Shown: piece by piece, positions 56,027-64,000 of the stretch
Position numbering within the stretch: position 1 is the first letter of the stretch
How the letters are laid out: each line of letters starts with the position of its first letter
DNA from: Thermomicrobiales bacterium
GTDB taxonomy: Bacteria > Chloroflexota > Chloroflexia > Thermomicrobiales > UBA6265
NCBI GenBank assembly: GCA_041390825.1
Contig: JAWKPF010000020.1
Span: forward strand, 1 to 64,000
Length of the DNA: 64,000 bases
Reading direction: 5' to 3'
Notes under the pieces: generated by a model
Database searches by the model: none
What the model saw: only the letters and a program-made list of their open reading frames with translations
What the model was told of the DNA's origin: nothing
Position numbers and translations under genes: made by a program

Positions 56027-57171
56027 TAGATCACATTGTGCTCTTCCTGCAACTGCCCTTCGGCAAAGCGGGACGGCCGGAATGCGGAAATGTCGACGGT
56101 CTTGGCCTGCCCGTCCAGAATCAGCTCGGACATGCACGCGCCGATCGCGGGACCTTGCATGAAGCCGTGCCCGCTGAACCCAGCTGCCACCGCGAGCCCG
56201 TCGACTTCGTCGATGTAGCCAAGCACCGGATTGTGATCGGGTGTCACCTCGTAGAACCCTGCCCAACCGTTGAGAATGCTCGCCTCCTCGAACGCAGGAA
56301 TCATCTCGACCAGCGCCTCTACCGTCGTTGCCATCCAGTCTTCATCGACGGACTTGTCGAACGAGCTCGGCTCATCCCGGTTCGCCATGCCGAAGAGGAA
56401 GCCGTGGCTTTCCGGGTGCACATAGAGGCCACTGCTGAAATCGATCGTCATCGGCAGGGTGGGTGGCAGCGCATCGAACGGTTCGGTGATCCAGCTCATG
56501 CGACGATACGGATCGACCGGTATGTCGACCTCGGCCAGCAGTCCAACCTCACGTGTCTGCGGCCCGGCGCAGATGATCACCAGCGGACTCGAAACCCGGC
56601 CATCGGGCGTTTCGACACCCTGCACCTTGCCGTTCTCGACCATGATGTCGAACACCGGAGATTCCTCCCGGAAGCTCACACCCAGACGTTGGGCGGCTCG
56701 GGCGTAGCCGATCGTAGCCGCGAACGTATCGCACCAGCCGTCCTCGGGACAGAACGTCCCGCCGTATACCCCGTCGAGCACGACATACGGATTGAGCGCG
56801 TGAATCTCGTCCCGGTCCACCCAGCGGGCCGGGACGCCGAGCCGTTGTTGCAACGCGAGATTTTCGCGAAAGACGTTTTCGTCCGCGGGGTCTTTGAGCA
56901 GAAAGAGATAGCCCTGCTGGCGAAGCGAGATCTCCTGTCCGAAGCGCTCCTGAAACGACTCCCAGACCCGCACACTGTGGGTGGCCAAGCGGACATTGGT
57001 TTCGGTGGAAAACTGCTGCCGGATGCCGCCGGCCGCGTCAGCAGTAGCGCCACGGCCAATCTGGTCGCGTTCGAAGACGACAATGTCCTTCATGCCGCGC
57101 TCGGCGAGTTGCTGCGCGATCGCGCAGCCCATGATTCCCGCACCAACAATGATCGCGTCCGCCGTTGCCAT
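56026..57171 (-). CDS. FAD-dependent oxidoreductase (DAO family, sarcosine oxidase beta-like)
   Basis: A 381-residue flavoprotein: IIVGAGIMGCAIAQQLAERG (FAD dinucleotide site), VFERDQIGRGATADAAGGIRQQF, LVIICAGPQTREVG, and C-terminal GWAGFYEVTPDHNPVLGYI with AAGFSGHGFMQGP, all typical of DAO-type amine/amino-acid oxidases. Related to the N-terminal half of the protein at 630 but without a GcvT domain. It is divergent from the acyl-activating enzyme. Substrate, probably an N-methyl or alpha-amino acid, is unknown. Confidence 0.85.
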   Translation of the reverse strand: MATADAIIVGAGIMGCAIAQQLAERGMKDIVVFERDQIGRGATADAAGGIRQQFSTETNVRLATHSVRVWESFQERFGQEISLRQQGYLFLLKDPADENVFRENLALQQRLGVPARWVDRDEIHALNPYVVLDGVYGGTFCPEDGWCDTFAATIGYARAAQRLGVSFREESPVFDIMVENGKVQGVETPDGRVSSPLVIICAGPQTREVGLLAEVDIPVDPYRRMSWITEPFDALPPTLPMTIDFSSGLYVHPESHGFLFGMANRDEPSSFDKSVDEDWMATTVEALVEMIPAFEEASILNGWAGFYEVTPDHNPVLGYIDEVDGLAVAAGFSGHGFMQGPAIGACMSELILDGQAKTVDISAFRPSRFAEGQLQEEHNVI

Positions 57172-57348
57172 TTCGTTCGCTCCCGAGATGCGGTCTCACC
57201 CCGCACCACGCCTGTTCCGAGCCAGATGGCCCGTCCGGTTGATTTCGTATCGTGTAGATTATCGGCCAACGACCTTCCTTTCCGAACGTTCGCATCCTGG
57301 GCGCCGGCGCCTGGCATGTTCGACCGATTCGCTCGACGGAGAGCAGTC

Positions 57349-58971
57349 ATGGCGACGAGCGACGAGAGTCCGCTTCTCTTGCTTCCCACCGTGATCGAAC
57401 GGTGTCGCCATCAGCGAGGCACGCTCAAGCTGGCCGATTCCACCGGCGCGAAACTCACCGGCGGCGAAACGCTGGTGCGGGCGTTGGCGCTGCGCCGTAT
57501 CTTGCGGAGGCATTTCCTCGCCGATGACGAACGGATGGTTGGGATCATGCTGCCATCCACCGTCGCCGCGGCAGTGACGAATCTGACCCTGGCGCTCGAC
57601 AAGCGCGTCTCGGTCAATCTCAACTTCATGCTTTCGCGCGATTCTCTGGATCAGTGCATCCAGCGCGCGGGCTTGCAGCACATCATCACCAGCCGCAAAG
57701 TGCTCGAGCGGCTGGAAATGGAGCAGCGTCCGGAACACATCGTTCTGGAGGACGTTCCCATCCTCGTCGGCAAGCGCGACAAGCTGGTTGCCGCTGCGGA
57801 GGGCTTGGCGCTTCCCACCAGGCTGCTCGTCAAGCGGCTCGGGCTCGACGATATCGACCCGCACGACTTGTTCACCATCCTCTTCACATCCGGTTCCACG
57901 GGCGTCCCGAAGGGCGTGATGCTGAGCCACGCCAACGTCGCATCGAACTGCCTGGCGGTAGGGAATGGCATCCACATCAGACCGTCCGACATTTTGGTCG
58001 GGGTGCTGCCCTTTTTTCACGCCTTCGGTTTGACGATTGCGCTCTGGATGCCCCTGACTAGCGATGCCGCCGCGGCCTATCACACCAGTCCGTTGGAAGC
58101 GGAGCATATCGGCCGACTGACCAGCGAGTGCAAAGGGACCATTCTGGTCACCACACCCACCTTCCTGCGGCTCTACATGGCACGTTGCGCGCCCGAGCAG
58201 TTTTCCTCGCTCTCCCTGGTGGCGACCGGCGCCGAGCCGTTGACACGTGAGGTCATCGATGCCTTCGAAGCGCGCTTTGGCCTGCGGCCGTTCGAGGGAT
58301 ATGGCGCCACGGAGACATCACCCGCAATCGCGTTCAACACCCCGCCGGATCGCGCTCCAGGGCACGCCACCAATCTGCTGAAAGAAGGCACCGTGGGGCG
58401 CCCAATCCAGGGCGTGCGCATCGAAATCCGCGACCGTGACACCGGCCAGCCATTGCCAATCGACGAGGAGGGCCTGGTCTGGTCGACCGGACCCAACGTC
58501 ATGCTCGGCTATCTGGACGATCCCGAGCTCACGGCCAAGGTGGTTGTCGACGGTTGGTACAACACCCGGGATATCGGCAAGCTGGATGCCGATGGTTTCC
58601 TGACCATCACCGGCCGGCAATCACAGTTCTCCAAGATCGGTGGCGAAACAGTGCCCCATCTTCTGGTCGAACGCGCAATCGCGGAGGTGCTCGGCGCGGA
58701 ACGGGCCGATACGCCCGTGGTGGCCGTGACGGCGGTGCCTGATCCACGCAAAGGCGAACGCATTGTGGTGGTGCACACACCAATTTCGCTCACGGGCACC
58801 GAGATTGGACAGGCCCTGCGCGGAGCCGGGCTGCCTCCACTCTTCATTCCCATGGCCGATAGCTACATAGAGGTCGAGTCGCTTCCTGTGCTGCCAAGCG
58901 GAAAGCTCGATCTGGGAGCGATTCGCGCCATCGCCAATGCGCACTTTGCGCCGGCGCCGGCCAAGAAATAG
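57349..58971 (+). CDS. AMP-binding acyl-activating enzyme (Aas-like acyl-ACP/CoA synthetase)
   Basis: A 540-residue adenylate-forming enzyme. ATG 57349 (MATSDESPL) has GGAGAG upstream. Open frame further upstream is antisense to the oxidoreductase. P-loop-like motif ILFTSGSTGVPKGVMLSH about residue 178, A4/A5 GYGATETSPAI about 317, A7 YNTRDIGKLDADGFLTITGR, and a C-terminal domain with SKIGGETVPHLLVE; the late Lys lies in LPSGKLDL. Most similar in build to the acyl-ACP synthetase half of Aas. It activates a carboxylic acid with ATP. Confidence 0.85.
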   Translation: MATSDESPLLLLPTVIERCRHQRGTLKLADSTGAKLTGGETLVRALALRRILRRHFLADDERMVGIMLPSTVAAAVTNLTLALDKRVSVNLNFMLSRDSLDQCIQRAGLQHIITSRKVLERLEMEQRPEHIVLEDVPILVGKRDKLVAAAEGLALPTRLLVKRLGLDDIDPHDLFTILFTSGSTGVPKGVMLSHANVASNCLAVGNGIHIRPSDILVGVLPFFHAFGLTIALWMPLTSDAAAAYHTSPLEAEHIGRLTSECKGTILVTTPTFLRLYMARCAPEQFSSLSLVATGAEPLTREVIDAFEARFGLRPFEGYGATETSPAIAFNTPPDRAPGHATNLLKEGTVGRPIQGVRIEIRDRDTGQPLPIDEEGLVWSTGPNVMLGYLDDPELTAKVVVDGWYNTRDIGKLDADGFLTITGRQSQFSKIGGETVPHLLVERAIAEVLGAERADTPVVAVTAVPDPRKGERIVVVHTPISLTGTEIGQALRGAGLPPLFIPMADSYIEVESLPVLPSGKLDLGAIRAIANAHFAPAPAKK

Positions 58972-59089
58972 GGGCTGCGTCGAGCGCGTGCAACTCAGCA
59001 CATCCCGCTCGGAGCCGGTCCAGAGTAAGATTGCCCCCGATGTCCAGGCGGTCTTTTCGACGGCTTCGCGTGCAGGTGGAGCAGCGCCC

Positions 59090-60655
59090 GTGCCCAATCC
59101 AACCTACGATGCCATCGTCATCGGCGGCGGTCACAATGGCCTCGTCGCTGCGGCCTATCTCGCGAAGGCCGGCTATCACACACTGGTGCTCGAGCGGTAT
59201 CACACGGTTGGCGGCGCTGCATTCTCACAGGAAATCGAGCCGGGTTTTCTCCTCTCGGAAGGGTCGTACGTCCTCTCGCTCATGCCGCGGTCGATCATCG
59301 ACGACCTCGACGCGTGGGGTGGCATTCAGCTCATCGGACGTGACCCACGCTTTTTCATGCCCTTTCCCGATGGTCGCGCGCTGACCGCCTGGGAAGACCA
59401 CGACAAGTTCATTGCTGAAATCGCGCGCTTCTCCGAACGGGACGCGAAGGCATACGACCACTACGACGCCTTCGTGGAAAAAGCGGCGACGGTGATGGAC
59501 CGCTACATTCTCTCCAACCCGCCGTCGTTCGCCGAGTTCGCCTCCAACTTCAAGACCGCCGATGAAGCGCGCATCTTTCAGAAGATGATTCTCGGTTCCG
59601 CGGCCGAGGTGGCGGAGTACTTCTTCGAGTCCGAGCAGGTGCAGGCGATGGCTTGTGCGTTCGGCTTGATCGGCACATTTCGCGCCCCCCGCGATGCCGG
59701 AACAGCCTATGTCAAGCTCTACCACGCCATGGGGAATGTCACCGGCAAGCGCGGTCAATGGGCATATGTCAAGGGCGCCATGGGCGCCGTCAGCCAGGCA
59801 ATCGCAAACTCGGCTCAGCGCTTCGGCGCCGAGATCATCACCGATGCCGAGGTGGCTCAGGTTTGCATCGCGAATGGACGAGCGACCGGCGTTGTCACTA
59901 CTGACGGCCGGGAATTCGGCGCCAGGGTCGTCCTCTCAAATGCCGATCCTGTCCGGACCTACACCAGGCTGGTGGATGCATCCGCACTACCGGCCGAGTT
60001 CCTGGCTGACATCCAGGCAATCCAGATCACCTCGCCAGTCATGAAGATCAACATGGCGCTGGAACGGCTGCCGGAATACACCGCCGCCGGCCACGATCAG
60101 AAGCTGGCCTACACCGGTGGTGTCTTCATCGGCCCGAGCATCGACTATTTCCAAAAGGCGTTCGAAGACGCACGCCACGGACAACCTTCCGACTATCCAT
60201 TCTTCAGCGTGCATACTCAATCGGCAGTCGACCGCTCGGTGGCTCCCGAGGGAAAGCACACGCTCTCGATCTTCACGCAATACATGCCATATCACCTGGC
60301 CGAGGGCGATTGGGACACGCGCCGCGAGTCGATAGCCGATCACGTGCTCGACCGGTTCAAGGATTACGCTCCCAACATCGAGGACATCGTCATCAAGCGA
60401 CAGACCCTGGCTCCGCCCGATATCGAAGCACGCTTTGGACTGACCGGTGGCCACATCTTCCAGGGCGAGTTGGTGCCGGAGCAGGCGTTCGACCTTCGCC
60501 CTGTACCGGGAAGCTCATCCTACGAAGGCCCGGTGGCCGGGCTCTACCTCTGCGGTTCCGGCGCGTGGCCCGGCGGCTGCGTGATGGGCGCGCCAGGACA
60601 CAATGCTGCGCAGGAGGCGATCGGCAAGCTCGACTCCGGTCAGCATCGTGCCTGA
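59090..60655 (+). CDS. Phytoene desaturase-like NAD(P)/FAD oxidoreductase
   Basis: A 521-residue flavoprotein. The GTG at 59090 (VPNPTYDAIVIGGG) has GGTGGAG upstream; an open frame extends to 58937. Dinucleotide site AIVIGGGHNGLVAAAYLAKAG, second motif LVLERYHTVGGAAFSQEI, central NVTGKRGQWAYVKGAMGAVSQAI, and C-terminal GLYLCGSGAWPGGCVMGAPGHNAA follow the CrtI/PYROXD2 pattern. No carotenoid genes lie nearby, so the substrate is uncertain. Confidence 0.85.
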   Translation: MPNPTYDAIVIGGGHNGLVAAAYLAKAGYHTLVLERYHTVGGAAFSQEIEPGFLLSEGSYVLSLMPRSIIDDLDAWGGIQLIGRDPRFFMPFPDGRALTAWEDHDKFIAEIARFSERDAKAYDHYDAFVEKAATVMDRYILSNPPSFAEFASNFKTADEARIFQKMILGSAAEVAEYFFESEQVQAMACAFGLIGTFRAPRDAGTAYVKLYHAMGNVTGKRGQWAYVKGAMGAVSQAIANSAQRFGAEIITDAEVAQVCIANGRATGVVTTDGREFGARVVLSNADPVRTYTRLVDASALPAEFLADIQAIQITSPVMKINMALERLPEYTAAGHDQKLAYTGGVFIGPSIDYFQKAFEDARHGQPSDYPFFSVHTQSAVDRSVAPEGKHTLSIFTQYMPYHLAEGDWDTRRESIADHVLDRFKDYAPNIEDIVIKRQTLAPPDIEARFGLTGGHIFQGELVPEQAFDLRPVPGSSSYEGPVAGLYLCGSGAWPGGCVMGAPGHNAAQEAIGKLDSGQHRA

Positions 60656-60691
60656 TCTCGTTCGACGATACGGCGTACATGGGCCTCGAGA

Positions 60692-61216
60692 ATGGAAGAC
60701 AACGAGTACTTCGAATTGGAAGAAGGTGAATCAGAGCTTGTGATTGCGACCGAACCGATTGTCGTTACGGACTATTCCGCCCATGCCCAACAGGTCTTGC
60801 TGTCTGCCAAAACCGCCGCTGTCACCTCCCCGGGAGGGGTGATGACCTGCGAACTGTTGCTCTGCAGTTTGATCTCGGATCCGGAGTCTGCCGCGACCCT
60901 GGTCCTGGCGCAATGCGGATTCACCGCCGAGTACGTGACCCACACCATCGGCTTCATTGGCGGGACGGTCCCAGCCCAAGCTCCCTCCGAAACTGTAGTG
61001 GCTTCGCCACGTGTCGAGCGCGTTCTCGCCACAGCAGCCATCGAAGCCGGCAATCGCGGAGCCGACCGGATCGACACGCTCCATCTCCTCTACGCATTGA
61101 TCCGTGAGCAGCAGGGTATTGCAGCGGTTGCGCTGGAAATGCCCGGCGTCGGGCATGAGATGATCGGCGCTGCCCTTTCGAACGCCTTTCGCACAGGAAT
61201 GACCGATCCATCGTGA
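60692..61216 (+). CDS. Standalone Clp N-domain protein
   Basis: A 174-residue protein with one pair of Clp N repeats (YSAHAQQVLLSAKTAAVTSPGG, TCELLLCSLI, then SPRVERVLATAAIEAGNRG and IDTLHLLYALIREQQGIAAVAL). No AAA+ ATPase follows, so it resembles isolated ClpN/adaptor proteins that bind substrates or Clp ATPases. The first 25 residues are acidic. Its stop overlaps the GTG of the next gene (GTGA). Confidence 0.75.
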   Translation: MEDNEYFELEEGESELVIATEPIVVTDYSAHAQQVLLSAKTAAVTSPGGVMTCELLLCSLISDPESAATLVLAQCGFTAEYVTHTIGFIGGTVPAQAPSETVVASPRVERVLATAAIEAGNRGADRIDTLHLLYALIREQQGIAAVALEMPGVGHEMIGAALSNAFRTGMTDPS

Positions 61217-62373
61217 ACCGCCTGAAGCCGACCAAACCCCTCTCGTTCCTGCTCGTTCTCGCGATCATTTTCATACCCGCCATCGCCGTCACGGCCGCGC
61301 TCGCTGCAAACCAGATGGGCTATTGCGTCAACGCAGTCCTTCCAGGGGGAGACAACCTCAACGCCAGGCCATACCTGCTTCAGGTTGGTTCAGAATCGGC
61401 GCAAATCCGCGTGCGCTGGACCGTGGCCCAGCCAGCGACCATCGAGGTGACGGCTGACGGGCAAGCGCAGATCACGCAGACAGTCGATGCCGCCAAGCTC
61501 CAGACGTTCGACTTGACCGGTCTCACCCCTGGAACCGACTACACCTACACCGTGGAGCGGGCCGGTTCCACCTGGGAGGGAACCTTCCGCACCCCAAGCG
61601 GACGCGAGGATTCGGTCCGGTTCGATGTACTCGGCAGCAGTGGTGTCAGCAACGACGCGCAACACGCGATCGCGGACCGGATGGTCGCGGATCAACCCGA
61701 TTTCGTGCTGCACACCGGCGATGTCGTCTTCCCACGAGGCGCGCTCTGCCACTATGGGCTGCGCTACTTCGGCCCGTATGAAAATCTTCTGCCCAACGCG
61801 GCCGTGATTCCGGCGATTGGAGAGATCGATCTCAAATCGAGCAACGGCAGCGCCTTTCGCGAATCGTTCTTGTTCGAACCTGACGATCCACTCTATCGAT
61901 CCTTCGATTACGGCCCGGTGCATGTAGTGGTGCTGAACAGCCGCCTTTACGAGCAAGACGACCAATCGGCCATCGACCTTCAACGCGCCTGGCTCGAGGA
62001 CGATCTCGCAGCCTCAGCGGAGGCTCCCTGGACGGTCGTGGTTGTGCACCGGCCACCCTACTCGTCCACCGAAGGGGCGGCCAGCGAGGAGATCCGCGCG
62101 GATCTGGATCCCATCTTCGTCCAGCACGGGGTCGATCTCGTCCTCTCGGGACATGCGCGCAACTACGAGCGCTTCGAGCCAGATGGCGGCGTGACCTATG
62201 TCGTCACGGGTGGCGGAGGCGCCGATACACAAGGATTCGAGGCCAATCGAACCTCGGTCGCGGCTGCCGACGTGCATCACGTTCTGTCCGTGGACGCATC
62301 GCCCAGTGAGATGACCGTGCGCGTGATCGACGAGAACGGCGCAACGATCGACACATTCTCGCTGCACGGTTGA
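61213..62373 (+). CDS. Secreted purple-acid-phosphatase-like metallophosphoesterase
   Basis: A 386-residue exported protein. GTG 61213 overlaps the ClpN stop. A Sec signal (FLLVLAIIFIPAIAVTAALA) precedes a fibronectin-like purple acid phosphatase N-domain (IRVRWTVAQPATIEV, FDLTGLTPGTDYTYTV), then a calcineurin-like catalytic domain (VLHTGDVV, VVVVHRPPYSS, DLVLSGHARNYERFEP) in which some metal ligands differ from classical enzymes: the first Asp motif reads VLGSSGVSN rather than DxH. Possible phosphomonoesterase outside the cell, but activity is not certain because of that change. Confidence 0.8.
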   Translation: MNRLKPTKPLSFLLVLAIIFIPAIAVTAALAANQMGYCVNAVLPGGDNLNARPYLLQVGSESAQIRVRWTVAQPATIEVTADGQAQITQTVDAAKLQTFDLTGLTPGTDYTYTVERAGSTWEGTFRTPSGREDSVRFDVLGSSGVSNDAQHAIADRMVADQPDFVLHTGDVVFPRGALCHYGLRYFGPYENLLPNAAVIPAIGEIDLKSSNGSAFRESFLFEPDDPLYRSFDYGPVHVVVLNSRLYEQDDQSAIDLQRAWLEDDLAASAEAPWTVVVVHRPPYSSTEGAASEEIRADLDPIFVQHGVDLVLSGHARNYERFEPDGGVTYVVTGGGGADTQGFEANRTSVAAADVHHVLSVDASPSEMTVRVIDENGATIDTFSLHG

Positions 62374-62699
62374 TGCGGCCGCAAGCGCCCCGATGGGGTC
62401 ACCGGCGTCGCGATCGAAGATGAGCGCTCCACACTCGCAGATCGTCGCCCATCGTTTCGCAGCCACCGCGGGGGATACGGCTGAGGTTCACGTAACTCAT
62501 GGTAAAATCGAGGTGTTCGCCACCGGCGTGCTGGCTGGTGGCTGCGCGGAGTTTGCGCGGCTCGCGGACGTTGTGAGCCTTCGGGTCAGGGTATGCCGCC
62601 CCCAGCGGCACGTTGCGTAGTGAAGACGCCGATATCGGTCCTCCAGCGTGTTTGGACCGCCACGGCGATCCAGACATATGCACAAGAGGACTATGTAAA
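62374..62699 (+). other. Untranslated region before the DEAD-box gene
   Basis: About 325 bp without a supported gene. A possible -10 TAAAAT (62503-62508) lacks a matching -35. A long leader would be unsurprising for a DEAD-box gene. An AAGAGGA at 62684-62690 is the ribosome site of the next gene. Confidence 0.4.
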
Positions 62700-64000
62700 G
62701 TGACAGAAGAGGAAATGAAACCGAAACGTCGTGCCCGCAAGACGGCCACGCCGGAAGAAGAGGCGGCCCAGATCTTGCTGGACAATGGCATTGCCGCCGT
62801 CGAGATTGCTGATGAGGCCCCCGCAAAGAAGCCGCGGACGGCGAAGAAGGCTGTGGCTGTGTTAGAGGCGACGGAAACTTCGGAATCCGAAAAACCAAAA
62901 CGCACGCGCGCGAAGAAGGCTGCTGCTGAGGCTGAGCCCAAGGTCGAAATCGTCGAAATCGTCGAACCGGTCGAGATCATCGAGGTGATCGAGGTCGAGG
63001 AGCCGGTGGAGTTCATCGACTCATCGTCGTATGGGGATCCAGATGATGACTTCGATGGCGATGTGGCCAAAGTTGCCGCCGAACGTGTGGCGCCTGAGCC
63101 CACTCGCGATCGCAAGCGCGAGAGCGACACCCTCACGTTTTCCGACCTCGGTCTGAGTGACGCCATTCTGAAGAGCGTCAAGGATGTCGGCTACGAGGAG
63201 CCGACTCCGATCCAGGCCATTACCATTCCGGCCATGCTCCGGGGCGGCGATATCATCGCGCAGGCGCAGACTGGTTCGGGCAAGACCGCTGCCTTCGGTC
63301 TCCCCATCATCGACACCGTCAACGGCCGTGATCGATCGGTGCAGGCGCTCATTCTGACCCCAACGCGCGAGCTCGCCATCCAGGTGGCCGAAGCGCTGCA
63401 CAAATACGGCAAGCACAAGGGCATCGAAACCCTGCCGATCTATGGCGGTCAGCCGTACGAGCGGCAGTTCCGTGGCCTGCAGCGCGGTCCGCAGATCGTG
63501 GTCGGCACCCCCGGCCGCGTCATGGACCACATGCGCCGTGGCACGTTGGTGCTCGATGACCTCGAGTTCTTCGTGCTCGACGAAGCCGACGAAATGCTCG
63601 ACATGGGCTTTATCGAGGATATCGACTGGATCCTCGAACAGGTCCCGGAGGACAAGCGCACCGCGCTCTTCTCCGCAACCATGCCGCCCCGCATCGTCGA
63701 GCTCGCAAAGACCCACATGAACAACCCTGAACGGCTCACCGTTCAGGGCAAGCAGATGACTGTTCCGGCTACGAGCCAGACGTATTACGAGATTCCCCGC
63801 AGTCGCAAGACCGACGCGCTCACCCGCATCCTCGATGCCGAAGCGCCGCCGCTGGCCATGATTTTCGCCCGCACCAAGTTAGGCGTGGACGAGCTGGGCG
63901 AGGCGCTGCTGGCCCGTGGTTTCGCGGCCGAAACGCTGCACGGAGACCTGTCCCAGGCCCAGCGCGACCGCGTCATGCGCCGCTTCCGCTCCGGGCAGGC
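62700..64000 (+). CDS. DEAD-box ATP-dependent RNA helicase, 3' end beyond window
   Basis: The GTG at 62700 (VTEEEMKPKRR) follows AAGAGGA at 9 bases. The first about 140 residues are a low-complexity basic/acidic extension (KKPRTAKKAVAVLE, KPKRTRAKKAAAEAEP, then runs of EIVEIVEPVEIIEVIEVEE). The helicase core starts at LTFSDLGLSDAIL with the Q motif; motif I AQTGSGKT, Ia PTRELA, II VLDEADEML (DEAD), III LFSATM, and the start of domain 2 (LAMIFARTKLGVDELGEAL, then TLHGDLSQAQRDRVM). RNA helicase for ribosome assembly or cold adaptation. The window ends inside it. Confidence 0.9.
   Translation, partial: MTEEEMKPKRRARKTATPEEEAAQILLDNGIAAVEIADEAPAKKPRTAKKAVAVLEATETSESEKPKRTRAKKAAAEAEPKVEIVEIVEPVEIIEVIEVEEPVEFIDSSSYGDPDDDFDGDVAKVAAERVAPEPTRDRKRESDTLTFSDLGLSDAILKSVKDVGYEEPTPIQAITIPAMLRGGDIIAQAQTGSGKTAAFGLPIIDTVNGRDRSVQALILTPTRELAIQVAEALHKYGKHKGIETLPIYGGQPYERQFRGLQRGPQIVVGTPGRVMDHMRRGTLVLDDLEFFVLDEADEMLDMGFIEDIDWILEQVPEDKRTALFSATMPPRIVELAKTHMNNPERLTVQGKQMTVPATSQTYYEIPRSRKTDALTRILDAEAPPLAMIFARTKLGVDELGEALLARGFAAETLHGDLSQAQRDRVMRRFRSGQ

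Noticed and set aside
56038..57348. Upstream extension of the acyl-activating enzyme
   Set aside because: It is antisense to the FAD oxidoreductase. The ATG at 57349 with GGAGAG is the better start.

Overview
The window looks like a chromosome segment of a GC-rich, non-thermophilic member of Chloroflexota, most likely Thermomicrobia/Thermomicrobiales. This is inferred from the gene content: LuxR-type ATPase regulators, zinc-ribbon LytR-CpsA-Psr proteins, Cys-rich 'C-G-x-C' proteins, DUF2891, several FAD and GcvT-fused oxidoreductases and ABC importers without ATPases. No rRNA gene is present. One tRNA gene (Leu, anticodon UAG) was found. There is no CRISPR array.

Layout: 0-3 kb has a degenerate receiver protein and an FAD/GcvT oxidoreductase. 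3-8.4 kb has a sugar epimerase with one frame break, SixA phosphatase, an SDR, a LuxR-type regulator broken into four frames and a Cys-rich ORF. 8.6-12.5 kb is a peptide-type ABC importer (binding protein and two permeases). 12.7-14.3 kb is a zinc-ribbon/LCP protein. 14.4-24.8 kb is an exopolysaccharide locus: two sugar-phosphate transferases on the plus strand face a minus-strand operon of epimerase, nucleotide-sugar dehydrogenase, flippase, glycosyltransferase, polymerase and two glycosyltransferases. Nearly every gene there is interrupted by single-base indels, yet start/stop overlaps survive. 25-27.4 kb has a hypothetical gene separated from a LexA-box-like promoter by an ISKra4-type insertion with terminal repeats and a 9-bp target duplication. 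27.8-40.9 kb is intact, ordinary chromosome (secreted proteins, TAP-like hydrolase, pckA, membrane proteins, MerR regulator, phosphoesterase, YciI, mutS).

41.0-45.04 kb is a compact accessory island: a RelE-like/UvrD helicase fusion facing a three-gene operon (dual-OB-like protein, DUF488, DUF488). All four genes have frame breaks. 45.2-53.3 kb has an iron-permease-like protein, a methyltransferase, tRNA-Leu, and a sugar-catabolic operon (binding protein, two permeases, GH4 glycosidase, SDR) divergent from a GntR/FadR regulator, with two near-identical palindromic operators between them. 53.4-54.3 kb is an IS5-like element flanked by a 38-bp direct repeat. 54.4-62.4 kb has an enolase-superfamily dehydratase, a heptamer repeat array, an FAD oxidoreductase, an acyl-activating enzyme, a phytoene-desaturase-like protein, a standalone ClpN protein and a secreted phosphoesterase. 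A DEAD-box helicase with a charged N-terminal extension runs off the right edge.

The best candidate for an undescribed system is the 41.0-45.04 kb island. The best-resolved mobile-element event is the ISKra4 insertion. The clustered indels are probably consensus errors rather than gene decay, because gene borders and conserved motifs survive. This matters for anyone translating those genes.
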